Assembly (NCBI GenBank): GCA_002898375.1
Contig: BEIN01000005.1
Location: 46,237-110,236 of the forward strand
DNA length: 64,000 bases
Reading direction: 5' to 3'
Source of the DNA: a bacterium HR37
GTDB taxonomy: Bacteria > Desulfobacterota_D > UBA1144 > Nemesobacterales > CSP1-2
Numbering within the stretch: position 1 is the first letter of the stretch; each line of letters starts with the position of its first letter. Positions 52,175-61,411 of the stretch are shown here, piece by piece. Under the pieces are notes generated by a model, which worked only from the letters and a program-made list of their open reading frames with translations, did not search any database and had not been told where the DNA came from. The translations under genes and the position numbers were made by a program.

Positions 52175-52467
52175 GTGAGGAGACCAAAAAGAACCCAAAG
52201 CAGGGGGAACAACTCTTTAAAATGGATTTTTCTACCTTTATACTCTCTTTAAACACCTCTGCCCTAATACACCTAGGAGAGATTCCCGATCCCCAGTCAA
52301 AGGAGAGAACGGTAAACCTTGCCTCCGCAAAACACACAATAGAGATACTAGAGATACTTAAGGATAAAACAAAAGGTAACCTGGACAAAGAAGAGGAAAA
52401 GCTCCTTGATGATGTACTCTTTGATCTTCGTTTGAAGTACGTAAGGAGCATTCAATCTCAGAAATAA
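52171..52467 (+). CDS. DUF1844-family protein
   Basis: Small soluble protein of 98 residues matching DUF1844: MDFSTFILSLNTSALIHLGEIPDP is the core, followed by NLASAKHTIEILEILKDKTKGNL and a helical end. Function unknown; many members lie beside housekeeping genes in Desulfobacterota and Planctomycetes. Translationally coupled to the CbpM-like gene by a four-base overlap, so it belongs to the dnaJ operon. Confidence 0.88.
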   Translation: MSEETKKNPKQGEQLFKMDFSTFILSLNTSALIHLGEIPDPQSKERTVNLASAKHTIEILEILKDKTKGNLDKEEEKLLDDVLFDLRLKYVRSIQSQK

Positions 52468-52553
52468 CAGCTACCCCCAATAACCACACATCGGGCTTTT
52501 TTAAGCCAGTCCCGGAAACAATACCCTCTGAAATAAAAAAACCGAACCAAATC

Positions 52554-53288
52554 CTACCCAAGACAACGAGAGGCATTTAGAAGCAAACGGTTCGTGTATT
52601 CTATTCCTTTTATTCTCTTGACTATATCCATAGCCTTACTCAAAAGCGGTGGACGTTTATCAGAAGAATGTGCATCTGAAGCCACTATATGAACTGCATC
52701 GAGCTCGATAAGCTCAAGGGCACACTTTTTTGCCTTACCTCCAAAACAACCACATAGGCTACCTGCGGTAATCTGGATAAGTGCCCCATTATCTACCAGA
52801 TCACATATCCTTTTGGGGTTTTTCTGTATATCCCTACTTCTTTCCGGATGAGCCAGAATCGGAAAGAACCCTCTATCAACCAACCTATAAACAACCTCTT
52901 CAATCCCAACAGGAAGGGAGAAAAACGGAACCTCAACAAGAACATATCTACCCTCGGCCAACGTTAAAACCCTACCTGAAGAAACAAGCTCCACTACGTT
53001 TTCAGATATCCCAATCTCCATGCCTGGAAAAACACTAAGGGGAATACAGTTTTTGCACAGAAGCTCATTGAGCTCAGAGACCTTTTTTCTAACCACATCA
53101 GGATTTGGTTCCCATACCGTTCCCTGAATCCAGTGTGGGGTTGCAACAACGGTATTTATTCCACTTTCTGATGCAATACGTGCCATCTTTAAACTCTCTT
53201 CCCAACTCCTGGCTCCATCATCCATATCCGGAAGCAGATGGCAGTGAATGTCAACAACCCTACAGTCACCTACAAGGTCTTTTCCCAT
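52554..53288 (-). CDS. CpsB/YwqE-type tyrosine phosphatase (PHP domain)
   Basis: PHP-fold metal-dependent phosphatase of 244 residues, of the CpsB/CapC/YwqE group that removes phosphate from bacterial tyrosine kinases controlling polysaccharide export. Metal motifs: DIHCHLLPDMDDG at the N-terminus, ATPHW, GMEIGI, LAHPERS and ASDAHS. No tyrosine kinase or polysaccharide cluster is adjacent, though hldE (LPS core heptose) is divergent from it with 87 bases between. Substrate is therefore inferred from family only. Confidence 0.88.
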   Translation of the reverse strand: MGKDLVGDCRVVDIHCHLLPDMDDGARSWEESLKMARIASESGINTVVATPHWIQGTVWEPNPDVVRKKVSELNELLCKNCIPLSVFPGMEIGISENVVELVSSGRVLTLAEGRYVLVEVPFFSLPVGIEEVVYRLVDRGFFPILAHPERSRDIQKNPKRICDLVDNGALIQITAGSLCGCFGGKAKKCALELIELDAVHIVASDAHSSDKRPPLLSKAMDIVKRIKGIEYTNRLLLNASRCLG

Positions 53289-53375
53289 ACCGGTTTGATT
53301 TTACTGGGATTTATCCTTTTCTACAAATTAGATTATAATTAACCAAAGAAAAAACCATAACCCCCAACTTATCCC

Positions 53376-54836
53376 ATGAACACGGTCTTAATAATAGAGC
53401 GCTTCTGTAGGTTAAGGGTCATCGTTATAGGAGATATCATGCTTGACCGCTATATAAGAGGAGAGGTAAAGAGGATATCTCCCGAGGCTCCTGTACCTGT
53501 TTTAAAGGTATCAGAAGAGAGGCTGCTTCCAGGGGGAGCAGCAAACGTTGCGCGTAACCTAAAAAGCCTAGGGGCATCAGTTGAGCTATTTGGGGTCACA
53601 GGAGAGGATATAGAGGGGAAGGAGCTTTTAGAGCTGATAAAACAAAAGGGCATAGATACAGGAAACATAATAGTGGATCCAGAAAGGCCAACAACCACAA
53701 AAACGAGGTTAATAGCTGAGAGCCAGCAGATAACGAGAGTGGATAGAGAAGAGGTAAAGCCGATATCGGATAGGGTAATGGATAAGCTAATTACAGCCAT
53801 TGCCGAGTCCTTTAAAAAGGATAAGCCTCACGGGGTGATAATATCTGACTACGGAAAGGGAGTGATAAGAGAAGAGCTCTCTCAAGCAGTAATTCAACTC
53901 GCACGGAGAAATGGGGTATTCGTTGCTGTAGACCCAAAGGGAATAGACTTTTCCAAGTACAGAGGAACAAATGCAATTACGCCAAACCAAAGGGAAACAG
54001 AAGAGGTCTGTGGCTTTCCCATAAAAGATGAATCTGACCTTAAAAGGGCTATGGAGATACTGGTAAAACAGACAGGGGCTGATGGAATTCTAATTACAAG
54101 GGGAAAACAAGGCATAAGTTTCTATGTAGCCGGTAACGAAAACAAGGTAAAAACCATTCCCTCAGATGCAAAAGAGGTGTTTGATGTAACAGGAGCAGGA
54201 GATACAGTAGTAAGTGCATTTACCCTTGCGTACCTTTCCTCTGGCTCCTGGGAGGATTCGGTAAGGATAGCAAATACGGCAGCTGGAATAGTGGTAGGCC
54301 GCCTAGGAGCGGCAACCGTAAGCCCAGAAGAACTGATTGAGCATCTAAACAACAGATATACCTACCAGAGAAAGATATTAAAAAGGGATACGCTTTTGCT
54401 AACAGCTTCAGAGCTGAAATCGGTGGGAAAAAAAATAGTTTTTACAAATGGCTGTTTTGATCTCTTCCACACAGGACACCTGCACCTTCTTGAGGAAGCA
54501 AAGAAACTGGGGGATGTGCTTATTGTAGCGATAAACAGCGATCAATCCGTTAAAAGACTTAAAGGAGCACAGAGACCTATTTTCGATGAGAACGAAAGGG
54601 CAAAGATAATAGCTGCACTTGGCTTTGTAGACTATGTGGTAGTATTTGAGGAGGATACACCCTTTGAGCTTATAGAAGAACTAAAACCGGATATCATCGT
54701 TAAAGGCGGTGACTACACCGTAGAAAGAGTGGTTGGCAGAGATATAGTCGAAAGCCATGGGGGCAGGGTTCATATAATTCCACTGCTTGAGGGAGTCTCA
54801 ACATCTTCTCTGATAGAGAAGATAAAAAACCTTTAA
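53376..54836 (+). CDS. hldE: Bifunctional heptose 7-phosphate kinase/1-phosphate adenylyltransferase
   Basis: HldE, 486 residues, makes ADP-heptose for the LPS core in two steps: a PfkB-type kinase (about 10-325, GGAANVARNL and DVTGAGDTVV) and a cytidylyltransferase-fold domain (about 350-486) with GCFDLFHTGHLHLLEEA and INSDQSVKRLKG. Both halves are intact, so the organism very likely has an LPS outer membrane. ATG 53376 has no ribosome site; a TATAAT is at 53334-53339. The N-terminus lies slightly ahead of the usual start, so the exact codon is uncertain. Confidence 0.94.
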   Translation: MNTVLIIERFCRLRVIVIGDIMLDRYIRGEVKRISPEAPVPVLKVSEERLLPGGAANVARNLKSLGASVELFGVTGEDIEGKELLELIKQKGIDTGNIIVDPERPTTTKTRLIAESQQITRVDREEVKPISDRVMDKLITAIAESFKKDKPHGVIISDYGKGVIREELSQAVIQLARRNGVFVAVDPKGIDFSKYRGTNAITPNQRETEEVCGFPIKDESDLKRAMEILVKQTGADGILITRGKQGISFYVAGNENKVKTIPSDAKEVFDVTGAGDTVVSAFTLAYLSSGSWEDSVRIANTAAGIVVGRLGAATVSPEELIEHLNNRYTYQRKILKRDTLLLTASELKSVGKKIVFTNGCFDLFHTGHLHLLEEAKKLGDVLIVAINSDQSVKRLKGAQRPIFDENERAKIIAALGFVDYVVVFEEDTPFELIEELKPDIIVKGGDYTVERVVGRDIVESHGGRVHIIPLLEGVSTSSLIEKIKNL

Positions 54837-54840
54837 AAAG

Positions 54841-55116
54841 CTAAACCTCTTTTTGCTTTGAGCCCTTTGGAGTTGCAATCTTTACAACACCTTCAAGCCT
54901 GTCCATTCTCTTTTCAAGGGCTTTTATTCTACGGTTTATGTTGTTTAAGTCTTTCCTGGTTGTTATATTGAGGCTCTTAATTGCCTTTTGAAGGCTTTTG
55001 TCAAAAGAGCTTCGGGCAAGTTTCAGTCTCTTTTCAACCGTTTTTTCAACAAGCTCAACCCACTTTTTGCTAACCAGCAAATCCATAATACCCTTCTTTT
55101 CTTCTTTCTTTGCCAT
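54841..55116 (-). CDS. Phasin-like coiled-coil protein
   Basis: A 91-residue basic protein: N-terminus AKKEEKKGIMDLLVSKKWVELVEKTVEKRL, then KAIKSLNITTRKDLNNINRRIKALEKRMDRLEG, a helical coiled-coil hairpin. The TREDL-like hinge and paired coiled coils resemble PhaF/PhaI-type phasin or granule-associated proteins. With a hydroxybutyrate dehydrogenase at 32.9 kb a polyhydroxyalkanoate link is possible but no synthase is present. ATG 55116 shares a base with the stop of the upstream TPR gene (TAATG). Confidence 0.65.
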   Translation of the reverse strand: MAKKEEKKGIMDLLVSKKWVELVEKTVEKRLKLARSSFDKSLQKAIKSLNITTRKDLNNINRRIKALEKRMDRLEGVVKIATPKGSKQKEV

Positions 55117-55889
55117 TATCCTCCATTCTCCTTTTTGCACACAGAATTTATATAGCTTCTTGCGTTCATACCAAAACTACTCCCTGGAGAAATATCTACA
55201 ACTTTTTTAAAGGAATTGCAAGCAAGAGTTTTTTCCCCAAGCTTTAGGTACGCAATTCCTAAGTTGTAGTGTGCCTCATCGTAAAGCTCAAATCCCTCAA
55301 CAGCCTTTTTAAACTCCTCTACCGCCTCTTGCTCCCTACCTAGTGCCATGTAGAGCTTTCCAAGTTCATTATGAGTGTAGACAAGTGCAGGATTTAGCTC
55401 CAGTGACTTTCTGTAGTACTCATACGCCTTATCCAGGTCTCCTTTTCTAAAGTAAGCAACACCAAGGCTTGTAAAAGCCCTATCCCTGGACTTGTAAAGG
55501 GGGTCAGAAGCCGCTTTAGAACACTCCTCAATAGCAGCATCCAGGTTATCAATGGTAAGGTAAAGACCACACAGGTTGTATCTGGCCTCAGAATAATCTG
55601 GCTTAATCTCTAGTGCCTTCTTATATAAGGCCTCAGCTTCCTTGTACTCCTTTAAACCAAAGTAAATAAGTCCCTTTATTAGGTAAACTTCCGGGTCTTT
55701 CTTTGCAACCTTCTCTGCCTCCTCTATCTCCTGCATAGCCTGTTTAAAGTTTTGTCTGTAAAGAGAAGCTACTGCAAGCGCCTTCTGATCCTCAACGAAC
55801 CTGTTTTCCCGATCCCCTTCTATACCCCTTCCCGCACACGACAAAAACAAGAGAGAGAAAAGTAGAAAAGCTATAAAAGTTAACCTCAT
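55116..55889 (-). CDS. TPR lipoprotein
   Basis: Envelope lipoprotein of 257 residues with signal sequence and lipobox LFLSC (C18), then about six TPR units (roughly 40-245; for example PEVYLIKGLIYFGLKEYKEAEALYKKAL). It is similar in layout to PilF/NlpI-like lipoproteins, which serve as docking platforms in the outer membrane. No pilus genes are near. A longer frame starts 17 codons earlier but would spoil the signal peptide. Coupled to the phasin-like gene by overlapping stop and start. Confidence 0.85.
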   Translation of the reverse strand: MRLTFIAFLLFSLLFLSCAGRGIEGDRENRFVEDQKALAVASLYRQNFKQAMQEIEEAEKVAKKDPEVYLIKGLIYFGLKEYKEAEALYKKALEIKPDYSEARYNLCGLYLTIDNLDAAIEECSKAASDPLYKSRDRAFTSLGVAYFRKGDLDKAYEYYRKSLELNPALVYTHNELGKLYMALGREQEAVEEFKKAVEGFELYDEAHYNLGIAYLKLGEKTLACNSFKKVVDISPGSSFGMNARSYINSVCKKENGG

Positions 55890-55961
55890 GCTAACCAACT
55901 TTTGATAGTTTGAAAAAAGCAAAGTCCAGAGGTAATACACACCTTTCTTAAACCAAAAGAC

Positions 55962-56819
55962 TCATTTTATATACCTGCCAATTATGAGTTCGAGTTTTTT
56001 CTTTACATCATCCGAAATAGCGTCCTTTGAGGTTATTATTGCATCCCTTAGCGCATTGGAGCATATACAATCCCTCTGCTCAGAGATCAGACAAACCGCC
56101 TCTTTTATGATTTGCTTGGCAAGCTCAACGTTCTTTGTAAGAACCTCAACAACATCCTCCACCGTTACATCTGAATGCACCTCATGCCAGCAGTCATAAT
56201 CGGTTGAAAGAGCAAGGGTGGCATAGCAAATCTCTGCTTCCCTTGCCAGCTTTGCCTCTGGCATATTTGTCATCCCTATAACATCGACCCCCCACTTCCT
56301 GTAGATGTTGCTTTCAGCCCTTGTTGAGAACTGTGGACCCTCAATGCAAAGGTATACCCCACCCTTATGAACAACGGCACCTGCCCTCTTAGAGGCCTCG
56401 TATAAAACCTCTAAGAGATTAGGACACACCGGATCAGCCATGGATACATGGGCTACGATACCATCTCCAAAAAACGTTGATACCCTACCCTTTGTGTTGT
56501 CAAAAAACTGTGAAGGGATGACAATATGTCCGGGAGCAATCTCCTCCCTCATACTACCTACCGCACTGACAGATACTATCCACTCAACACCGAGCTTCTT
56601 CATACCGTAGATGTTTGCACGAAAGTTTATCTCAGAAGGCATTATCCTATGGCCCCGCCCGTGTCTTGGAAGAAAGACAAGCCTGACCTCACCCAGTGTT
56701 CCAACCACAAACTCATCCGATGGAAAGCCCCAGGGGGTTTCAACCTTTACGGAATGGACATCTTCTAGTCCCTCCATCTCATAAAGTCCGCTTCCTCCAA
56801 TTACACCTACAGTCTTCAT
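55962..56819 (-). CDS. mtnP: S-methyl-5'-thioadenosine phosphorylase
   Basis: MTAP-type purine nucleoside phosphorylase, 285 residues, splitting methylthioadenosine to adenine and methylthioribose phosphate (methionine salvage, polyamine by-product). [66 protein letters not shown] and STDYDCWHE are signatures. The [10 protein letters not shown] and DYDCW blocks favour MTA over inosine. ATG 56819 follows GGAG. Other mtn genes are not here. Confidence 0.93.
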   Translation of the reverse strand: MKTVGVIGGSGLYEMEGLEDVHSVKVETPWGFPSDEFVVGTLGEVRLVFLPRHGRGHRIMPSEINFRANIYGMKKLGVEWIVSVSAVGSMREEIAPGHIVIPSQFFDNTKGRVSTFFGDGIVAHVSMADPVCPNLLEVLYEASKRAGAVVHKGGVYLCIEGPQFSTRAESNIYRKWGVDVIGMTNMPEAKLAREAEICYATLALSTDYDCWHEVHSDVTVEDVVEVLTKNVELAKQIIKEAVCLISEQRDCICSNALRDAIITSKDAISDDVKKKLELIIGRYIK

Positions 56820-56918
56820 TTTCTCCACACTCTAAAGTAGAAATTAAGTACTCAAAACCTAACATTCAAAAAGCCCCGGGTCAAGAAACAACTCTAAGGC
56901 CCCTGTGATACAAAACAG

Positions 56919-57560
56919 CTAACCAAGAAGGAGATTCAGAGAGAACCTGAAGTTACTGTACTTTTTTATTGCAAAGTTATCCCAGAAAACACATGTCCCC
57001 AGTAGTAAAAACCTTCCACCATCTATCCTGCTTTCAGCTCCCAAAACCTTCTCCCCCCTGGAACCCGATTTCTCCTTATAGATTATGGGTCTTACGGAAC
57101 TATCAAGAATGCTTATCGAAGCAGAACACGGTAAGAGAACCCTCTCAACAGAGTCGTTGTAGGATAGAACCCTTGATGTTACAATAAGCAAATCGTCACC
57201 CTCATCATTACTGAACCTGTCTCTTACCTCGTCTTTGTTAAGAAGAAGCCCAAAGTGAGAAGAAAGAGAGTTAATGTGATCAGCTATCCTGTCTTCATTT
57301 TTGTAGTAACCCCCAACTATCACCTTTTTCCCACTCTTAAGAAAGTCCCTAACAAGCTTAGCTTCTGTCTTTTTAAATGGCTTCTCAGGGTAGTTTATTA
57401 CAAGCACATCAAAATTTGCTATACCACCAAGGGAATCCAGCTCACGTACAACCGCACCGGCTTCCCTTATGCTTTTTTTTAATACGGAAAAGTAGTAGTG
57501 ATCCTCTATGGTAAACTCCATATGAGATATATCCCATCCTATTTTAATCCTCTTTACCAT
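56919..57560 (-). CDS. DUF4350/GATase-like protein
   Basis: A 213-residue protein with an alpha/beta layout (IGWDISHMEFTIEDHYYFSVLKKSIREAGAVV; FDVLVINYPEKPF; KVIVGGYYKNEDRI; RFLLLGTCVFWDN) like the glutamine-amidotransferase-related DUF4350 domains, which often sit in MoxR/DUF58 gene groups. There is no catalytic cysteine-histidine pair in the usual places, so it is probably non-enzymatic or binds a ligand. Located between mtnP and the ornithine-cyclodeaminase-like gene on the same strand. Function unknown. Confidence 0.6.
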   Translation of the reverse strand: MVKRIKIGWDISHMEFTIEDHYYFSVLKKSIREAGAVVRELDSLGGIANFDVLVINYPEKPFKKTEAKLVRDFLKSGKKVIVGGYYKNEDRIADHINSLSSHFGLLLNKDEVRDRFSNDEGDDLLIVTSRVLSYNDSVERVLLPCSASISILDSSVRPIIYKEKSGSRGEKVLGAESRIDGGRFLLLGTCVFWDNFAIKKYSNFRFSLNLLLG

Positions 57561-57579
57561 AAGCCAAACTCCTTGTGAG

Positions 57580-58542
57580 CTAGATAGATGGAATTTCTAA
57601 TTTCTTCCCCAATCCCTTTGCCACAGCAAGTTCATAAACACGAGCTGCAACCGCAATATCTTCGATTGCAATCCCAAGTGATTTAAAGAGGGTTATGTCC
57701 TCCTCATGTATCCTTCCCTTTACCTTACCCACAACGATCTCCCCTAACTCGTAAACCTCCTCCCAGCGAATCCTGCCCTTATCAATAGGAGCAAGAAGCT
57801 CTCCGGCCTCCAGTTTTGCTTGCTCCTTAGAGTCCACAACAACTATATCGCTTCGCCTAATTGTTTCTTCATCAAGCTCACGCTTAAAGAGAAAGTTTGC
57901 CCCTATTGCATTTATGTGGACACCCCCTTGAAGCCACTCTCCCCTGAAAACAGGCTCCACAGAGGTAGTTGCAGTTACAATTATGTCCACGTCTTTTAGA
58001 ACATCCTCAGGCCTCTCTACCGGTATTATCTCCACCCCCAGGATGTCTTCCATCTGCTTACAGAACTTGGCTCTGTTATCCGGATTTCGGCTATAAGCTT
58101 TAACCCTCTCTACCTTTCTTACAGCAGAAACACCCATAAGCTGTCCCCTTGCCTGCCATCCCGTACCAAAAATACCAACACGGGTTGAGGCTTCTTTTGA
58201 CATGTACTTTGTTGCAACAGCAGTGGCAGCACCGGTGCGAATCATACCCAAAAAGTCAGCCTCCATTATCGAGAGAAGCTCTCCATTTTCAATACTGTGC
58301 AGAAAAACCCGAAAAGTAGCCCCACCTCTATAGGATGTGTAGGCTTTATAGCCCATTACCCCAAGATAGGGAACCGCGCCAGCAAGGTAGTGAAGCATAC
58401 TCTTTCCGGTTTTAACCCTGAGTCTTGGGTGGTTTATAACCCCTCCGGTACCCTGCTGTCTAAACGTCTCCTCAAGAACAGCCACAGCATCATCCATCGT
58501 TAAAAGCTCTTTTACCTCATCCTCTCTTAAAAAAAGAACCAT
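57580..58542 (-). CDS. Ornithine cyclodeaminase/mu-crystallin family protein
   Basis: NAD(P)-dependent enzyme of 320 residues in the ornithine cyclodeaminase/mu-crystallin family. Rossmann motif VGIFGTGWQARGQ (about 121-133), substrate region KAYTSYRGG (66-74) and FLGMIRTGAATAVATKYMS (98-116), and ITLFKSLGIAIEDIAVAARVYELA near the end. The family includes proline-forming, alanine-dehydrogenase and ketimine reductase members; substrate cannot be read from sequence. Situated 89 bases downstream of rsmG with no clear own promoter. Confidence 0.9.
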   Translation of the reverse strand: MVLFLREDEVKELLTMDDAVAVLEETFRQQGTGGVINHPRLRVKTGKSMLHYLAGAVPYLGVMGYKAYTSYRGGATFRVFLHSIENGELLSIMEADFLGMIRTGAATAVATKYMSKEASTRVGIFGTGWQARGQLMGVSAVRKVERVKAYSRNPDNRAKFCKQMEDILGVEIIPVERPEDVLKDVDIIVTATTSVEPVFRGEWLQGGVHINAIGANFLFKRELDEETIRRSDIVVVDSKEQAKLEAGELLAPIDKGRIRWEEVYELGEIVVGKVKGRIHEEDITLFKSLGIAIEDIAVAARVYELAVAKGLGKKLEIPSI

Positions 58543-58631
58543 CCTTCACCTCAAAAACCCTTAAATAGCCACCAAGGAATTTACCCAATAAAGCCCTTCT
58601 TTTCCATAACCCAGCTACCTCTGTATCCGGA

Positions 58632-59282
58632 TCAGCCATGGGAAACAGAGAGTATAACCCTTTGCTGTTTACCAAAAGGCAGGGTTACACGCTTAACCTC
58701 CTCAAGTCTGTAGCCCCTGCGAATAGAATCATCCAGAGCATTCCACTCATCCAATCCCCTCTTTCCCCTCATAATTATTATTCTTCCTTTTTTTTCCACA
58801 ATATAGGGAGAGCAGACCTCAAGAATCTCTTCAATCTTACCTACCGCCCTTGATACCACAAAATCAAAATAACCCCTTGGTATTCCGTTTTTAGGGTCCT
58901 CTGCCCTTGCCCATACCGCCTCTATACCCTTAAGCCCCAACTCCCTTATAACGTATCTCATAAACACAACCTTCTTATGTACAGAATCCATCAGGGTAAC
59001 GATAAGAGAAGGTTCAACGAGCTTTAGCGGAATCCCCGGGAAACCTGCACCCGAACCCACATCAAGCACCTTTGAGTTCCTCTCAATCAGAGAAAGCACG
59101 GTTATAGAATCCAGAAAATGGTTTATGACTATCTTACGGTCTTCTCTAACAGAGGTAAGATTGATTTTTTTGTTCCAGAACTTAAGGTATTCAAGATACC
59201 TCATAAAGAGCTCTACAGTTTCAGGTAAAAGCTCAACCCCGAGCTCTCTTGCCCCTTTTACCAGAACCTCCTGTGCATTCAC
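58632..59282 (-). CDS. rsmG: 16S rRNA (guanine-N7) methyltransferase RsmG
   Basis: RsmG (GidB) methylates G527 of 16S rRNA. The protein has 216 residues with KINLTSVREDRKIVINHFLDS, the SAM site VLDVGSGAGFPGIPLKLVEP and VVSRAVGKIEEI. It is usually next to gidA or parAB; here it is the third gene of a chain after a baeRF-like protein and a nuclease/OB protein, its start overlapping the nuclease gene by four bases (ATGA). Confidence 0.94.
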   Translation of the reverse strand: MNAQEVLVKGARELGVELLPETVELFMRYLEYLKFWNKKINLTSVREDRKIVINHFLDSITVLSLIERNSKVLDVGSGAGFPGIPLKLVEPSLIVTLMDSVHKKVVFMRYVIRELGLKGIEAVWARAEDPKNGIPRGYFDFVVSRAVGKIEEILEVCSPYIVEKKGRIIIMRGKRGLDEWNALDDSIRRGYRLEEVKRVTLPFGKQQRVILSVSHG

Positions 59283-60142
59283 ATAAGGCTCCTGATTGAG
59301 ATTGGGTGGTTCACTATTATCTGCGGCTTACCCCTGTACACGGTTACCCTTCCTATGACCTCAACGGGTTTACCAACATAGTGGCGCTCAGGGGCTATTC
59401 CAAAAAACTCAAACTCATCCCAGTTATCAGAGAATATAACAATGTCTAAATCCCCTTCCATATTTAAAACAAGAACCTTTTTCGACTTCCGGTAACCAAC
59501 AATCTTTCCCCTTACAACTACCCTCTGTCCAACATATTCTGAGGCCTTAAAAGGTTTTATAAGAAAGTTTGTATTCTCCGGTGGTGGCCTTAGCTTGCTT
59601 AAATTTCCCCAGATCCCCTTCCTTTCCCGCTTTGCCTCTTCCTCGGCCCTGTATATTACATCTGCATACCTATCGTTGGGTTTAATTACCAAAGCCCTTG
59701 CAAGGCCATTTCTTACCAGTTCCTCATTCACAAATACGCCATCAACAAAGACGTAAGCAAGGACCCTTCCGTAGGAGTCGTACTTTTCCCTATCGAACTC
59801 AAGCTTTACCCTTTTTCCGTAAACAAGCCTCTCATTAAAACGCTTTGCCTCCTCAGAGAGGGGATCCCCTGGCGAGTCATCCGTAAGAATCTCCGGAGAG
59901 TCTATACCTAGGTATCTAACATGAGGGTCAATCTCCTTTACGATAACGGTATCACCATCGATTACCTTATCAACCGTGTAGTACCCATATGTACTATTAG
60001 GTTCAGAGCCAAGGTATATGGATAAAGCAGCAAAGAGCAGGATAAAAATCAGATAGGAAGCCCTTCTCTTTTTACTGCCATGAAGAAGGATCTGTTTTAG
60101 CAACCTAAAAATAGGGACCTTACTGTTCCGCCTGGATCTCAT
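59279..60142 (-). CDS. Staphylococcal-nuclease-like protein with C-terminal OB fold
   Basis: A 287-residue exported or membrane-anchored nuclease. Hydrophobic N-terminal helix (about 29-46), SNase domain (about 55-180) with the arginine pair and glutamate of micrococcal nuclease (VRYLGIDSPE, SEEAKRFN, YDSYGRVLAYV; start VDKVIDGDTVIVK) and a C-terminal OB-fold (about 195-287, VGQRVVVRGKIVGYRKSKK...NMEGDLDIVIF). OB folds bind single-stranded nucleic acid. It starts inside the stop of the baeRF gene and ends inside rsmG, so all three are coupled. Likely degrades extracytoplasmic nucleic acid, but cytoplasmic orientation is possible. Confidence 0.87.
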   Translation of the reverse strand: MRSRRNSKVPIFRLLKQILLHGSKKRRASYLIFILLFAALSIYLGSEPNSTYGYYTVDKVIDGDTVIVKEIDPHVRYLGIDSPEILTDDSPGDPLSEEAKRFNERLVYGKRVKLEFDREKYDSYGRVLAYVFVDGVFVNEELVRNGLARALVIKPNDRYADVIYRAEEEAKRERKGIWGNLSKLRPPPENTNFLIKPFKASEYVGQRVVVRGKIVGYRKSKKVLVLNMEGDLDIVIFSDNWDEFEFFGIAPERHYVGKPVEVIGRVTVYRGKPQIIVNHPISIRSLM

Positions 60143-61341
60143 ACCTTAAACCTGAGAATGGCTCCCACCCCTTGGACCTTTTTCTTGGCCTCTTCATCCA
60201 TAACCACCTCCACCTCAGCTCCCTGACCAAGCGCCTCTTCTATCAGGTCATCTACAACATCCACAACAGGCAAAGGCTTTTTACCCTCAGGGCAGAGGTT
60301 TTCGTTCTCCTCCAGAACCAAAATACCGGACTCAGGACACTTAAACCCTGAATGTGTAAAGCCCTCTACCACCATGAGTATCCTTATTTGCCCCATTGCA
60401 AGGGCCTTTAGGGTAGATTCAAGCCCATTTACAGCAAGGCCAGAGGCAAGTTTCTGCTCAAACTCCTCTATAATCCTCTTCTCATCCCTTCGTTCCTTTG
60501 CCTCCAGAAGATCAAGCCCCTTCTCAAACACCTCATCAGGCCTTAACAAGGTTATGTTGTCAACCGCTACTGTCCCAAGGATCCTATCCCTTAGGTAAGT
60601 GTGGAGGTGGTGTGAGAAATCAGATACCGCCTGCTCCGGTCCACCTATGATTAACCAATCAAATCTGTTCTCCTTGTAATAATCAAAAAGCTTCTCGGAA
60701 ACGTACTTAAAGTGCTGATGCATCTCATTCTCTATCATCCGGTGAAAACCGTATTCTCCGTAGCCATGTGGAACCTCCCCTCCACCACCAACAGGAGAGA
60801 CCCTCTGCCTAAACTTGCCCTCCTGAGCCTGAAACTTGGTACTACGTGTTGCTTCGGGGTAGAAGTAGTCAAGAACCTCTTCCGCCCCATTCAGCCCTAT
60901 TCTAAATAGCCGTGCCTTCTTTCTATCGACAACCACAACGGCAATGTCTCCAAACTCATCTTTTACGGTAACGAGTTGCCTTACAAGAGGGGTATAGTCA
61001 ATAACAAGCCTGTTACGATAGACCAGTGGGAGCTTAAATACCTCCCAGATACCCTCTCCGGTAGAAGAGAAGATGGCAATTCCCCTGCACCCCGTAATGT
61101 TGTCGGGGCTGTCAACATAGTCTGCAATCTTTTTTAAATCAGACTCAACTGACTTCAATACCTCAGCAGAAAGGCCCATTTCATCAAGGCGCTCTCTTTT
61201 CTCCTTTATAAGGTTTTTAAGGATTATCTTGTATTTAAAGTTTTCCCTCTCAGCCGGCCCAAGCTTAAGATAAAGAGAGACAATTGGGTATCTGTTGCCT
61301 TTAAATTCGAGCAATCTGGCAATTCGCTCCTCAAAATTCAT
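60139..61341 (-). CDS. Bacterial eRF1/Pelota-like release factor family protein (baeRF type)
   Basis: A 400-residue protein with the three-domain plan of archaeo-eukaryotic release factors: N-terminal domain (1-125), a central RNase-H-like domain (about 130-265, IAVVVVDRKKARLFRIG...FDWLIIGGPEQAVSDFSHHL) and a C-terminal L7Ae-like domain (about 285-400, ALAMGQIRILMVVEGF) with a CPES...LCPEG cysteine pair. A Gly-rich loop (GGGGE at 185-189) replaces the canonical GGQ. Such bacterial homologues (baeRF, Vms1/VLRF1-like) are proposed in ribosome rescue. First of a coupled chain with a nuclease and rsmG; strong AGGAGG site. Confidence 0.82.
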   Translation of the reverse strand: MNFEERIARLLEFKGNRYPIVSLYLKLGPAERENFKYKIILKNLIKEKRERLDEMGLSAEVLKSVESDLKKIADYVDSPDNITGCRGIAIFSSTGEGIWEVFKLPLVYRNRLVIDYTPLVRQLVTVKDEFGDIAVVVVDRKKARLFRIGLNGAEEVLDYFYPEATRSTKFQAQEGKFRQRVSPVGGGGEVPHGYGEYGFHRMIENEMHQHFKYVSEKLFDYYKENRFDWLIIGGPEQAVSDFSHHLHTYLRDRILGTVAVDNITLLRPDEVFEKGLDLLEAKERRDEKRIIEEFEQKLASGLAVNGLESTLKALAMGQIRILMVVEGFTHSGFKCPESGILVLEENENLCPEGKKPLPVVDVVDDLIEEALGQGAEVEVVMDEEAKKKVQGVGAILRFKV

Positions 61342-61411
61342 AGTTTCTCCTCCTTGGCAATAAAAAATGAATAAAATAACTTATTATATTTTTGGATAAA
61401 GGCAAATACTT

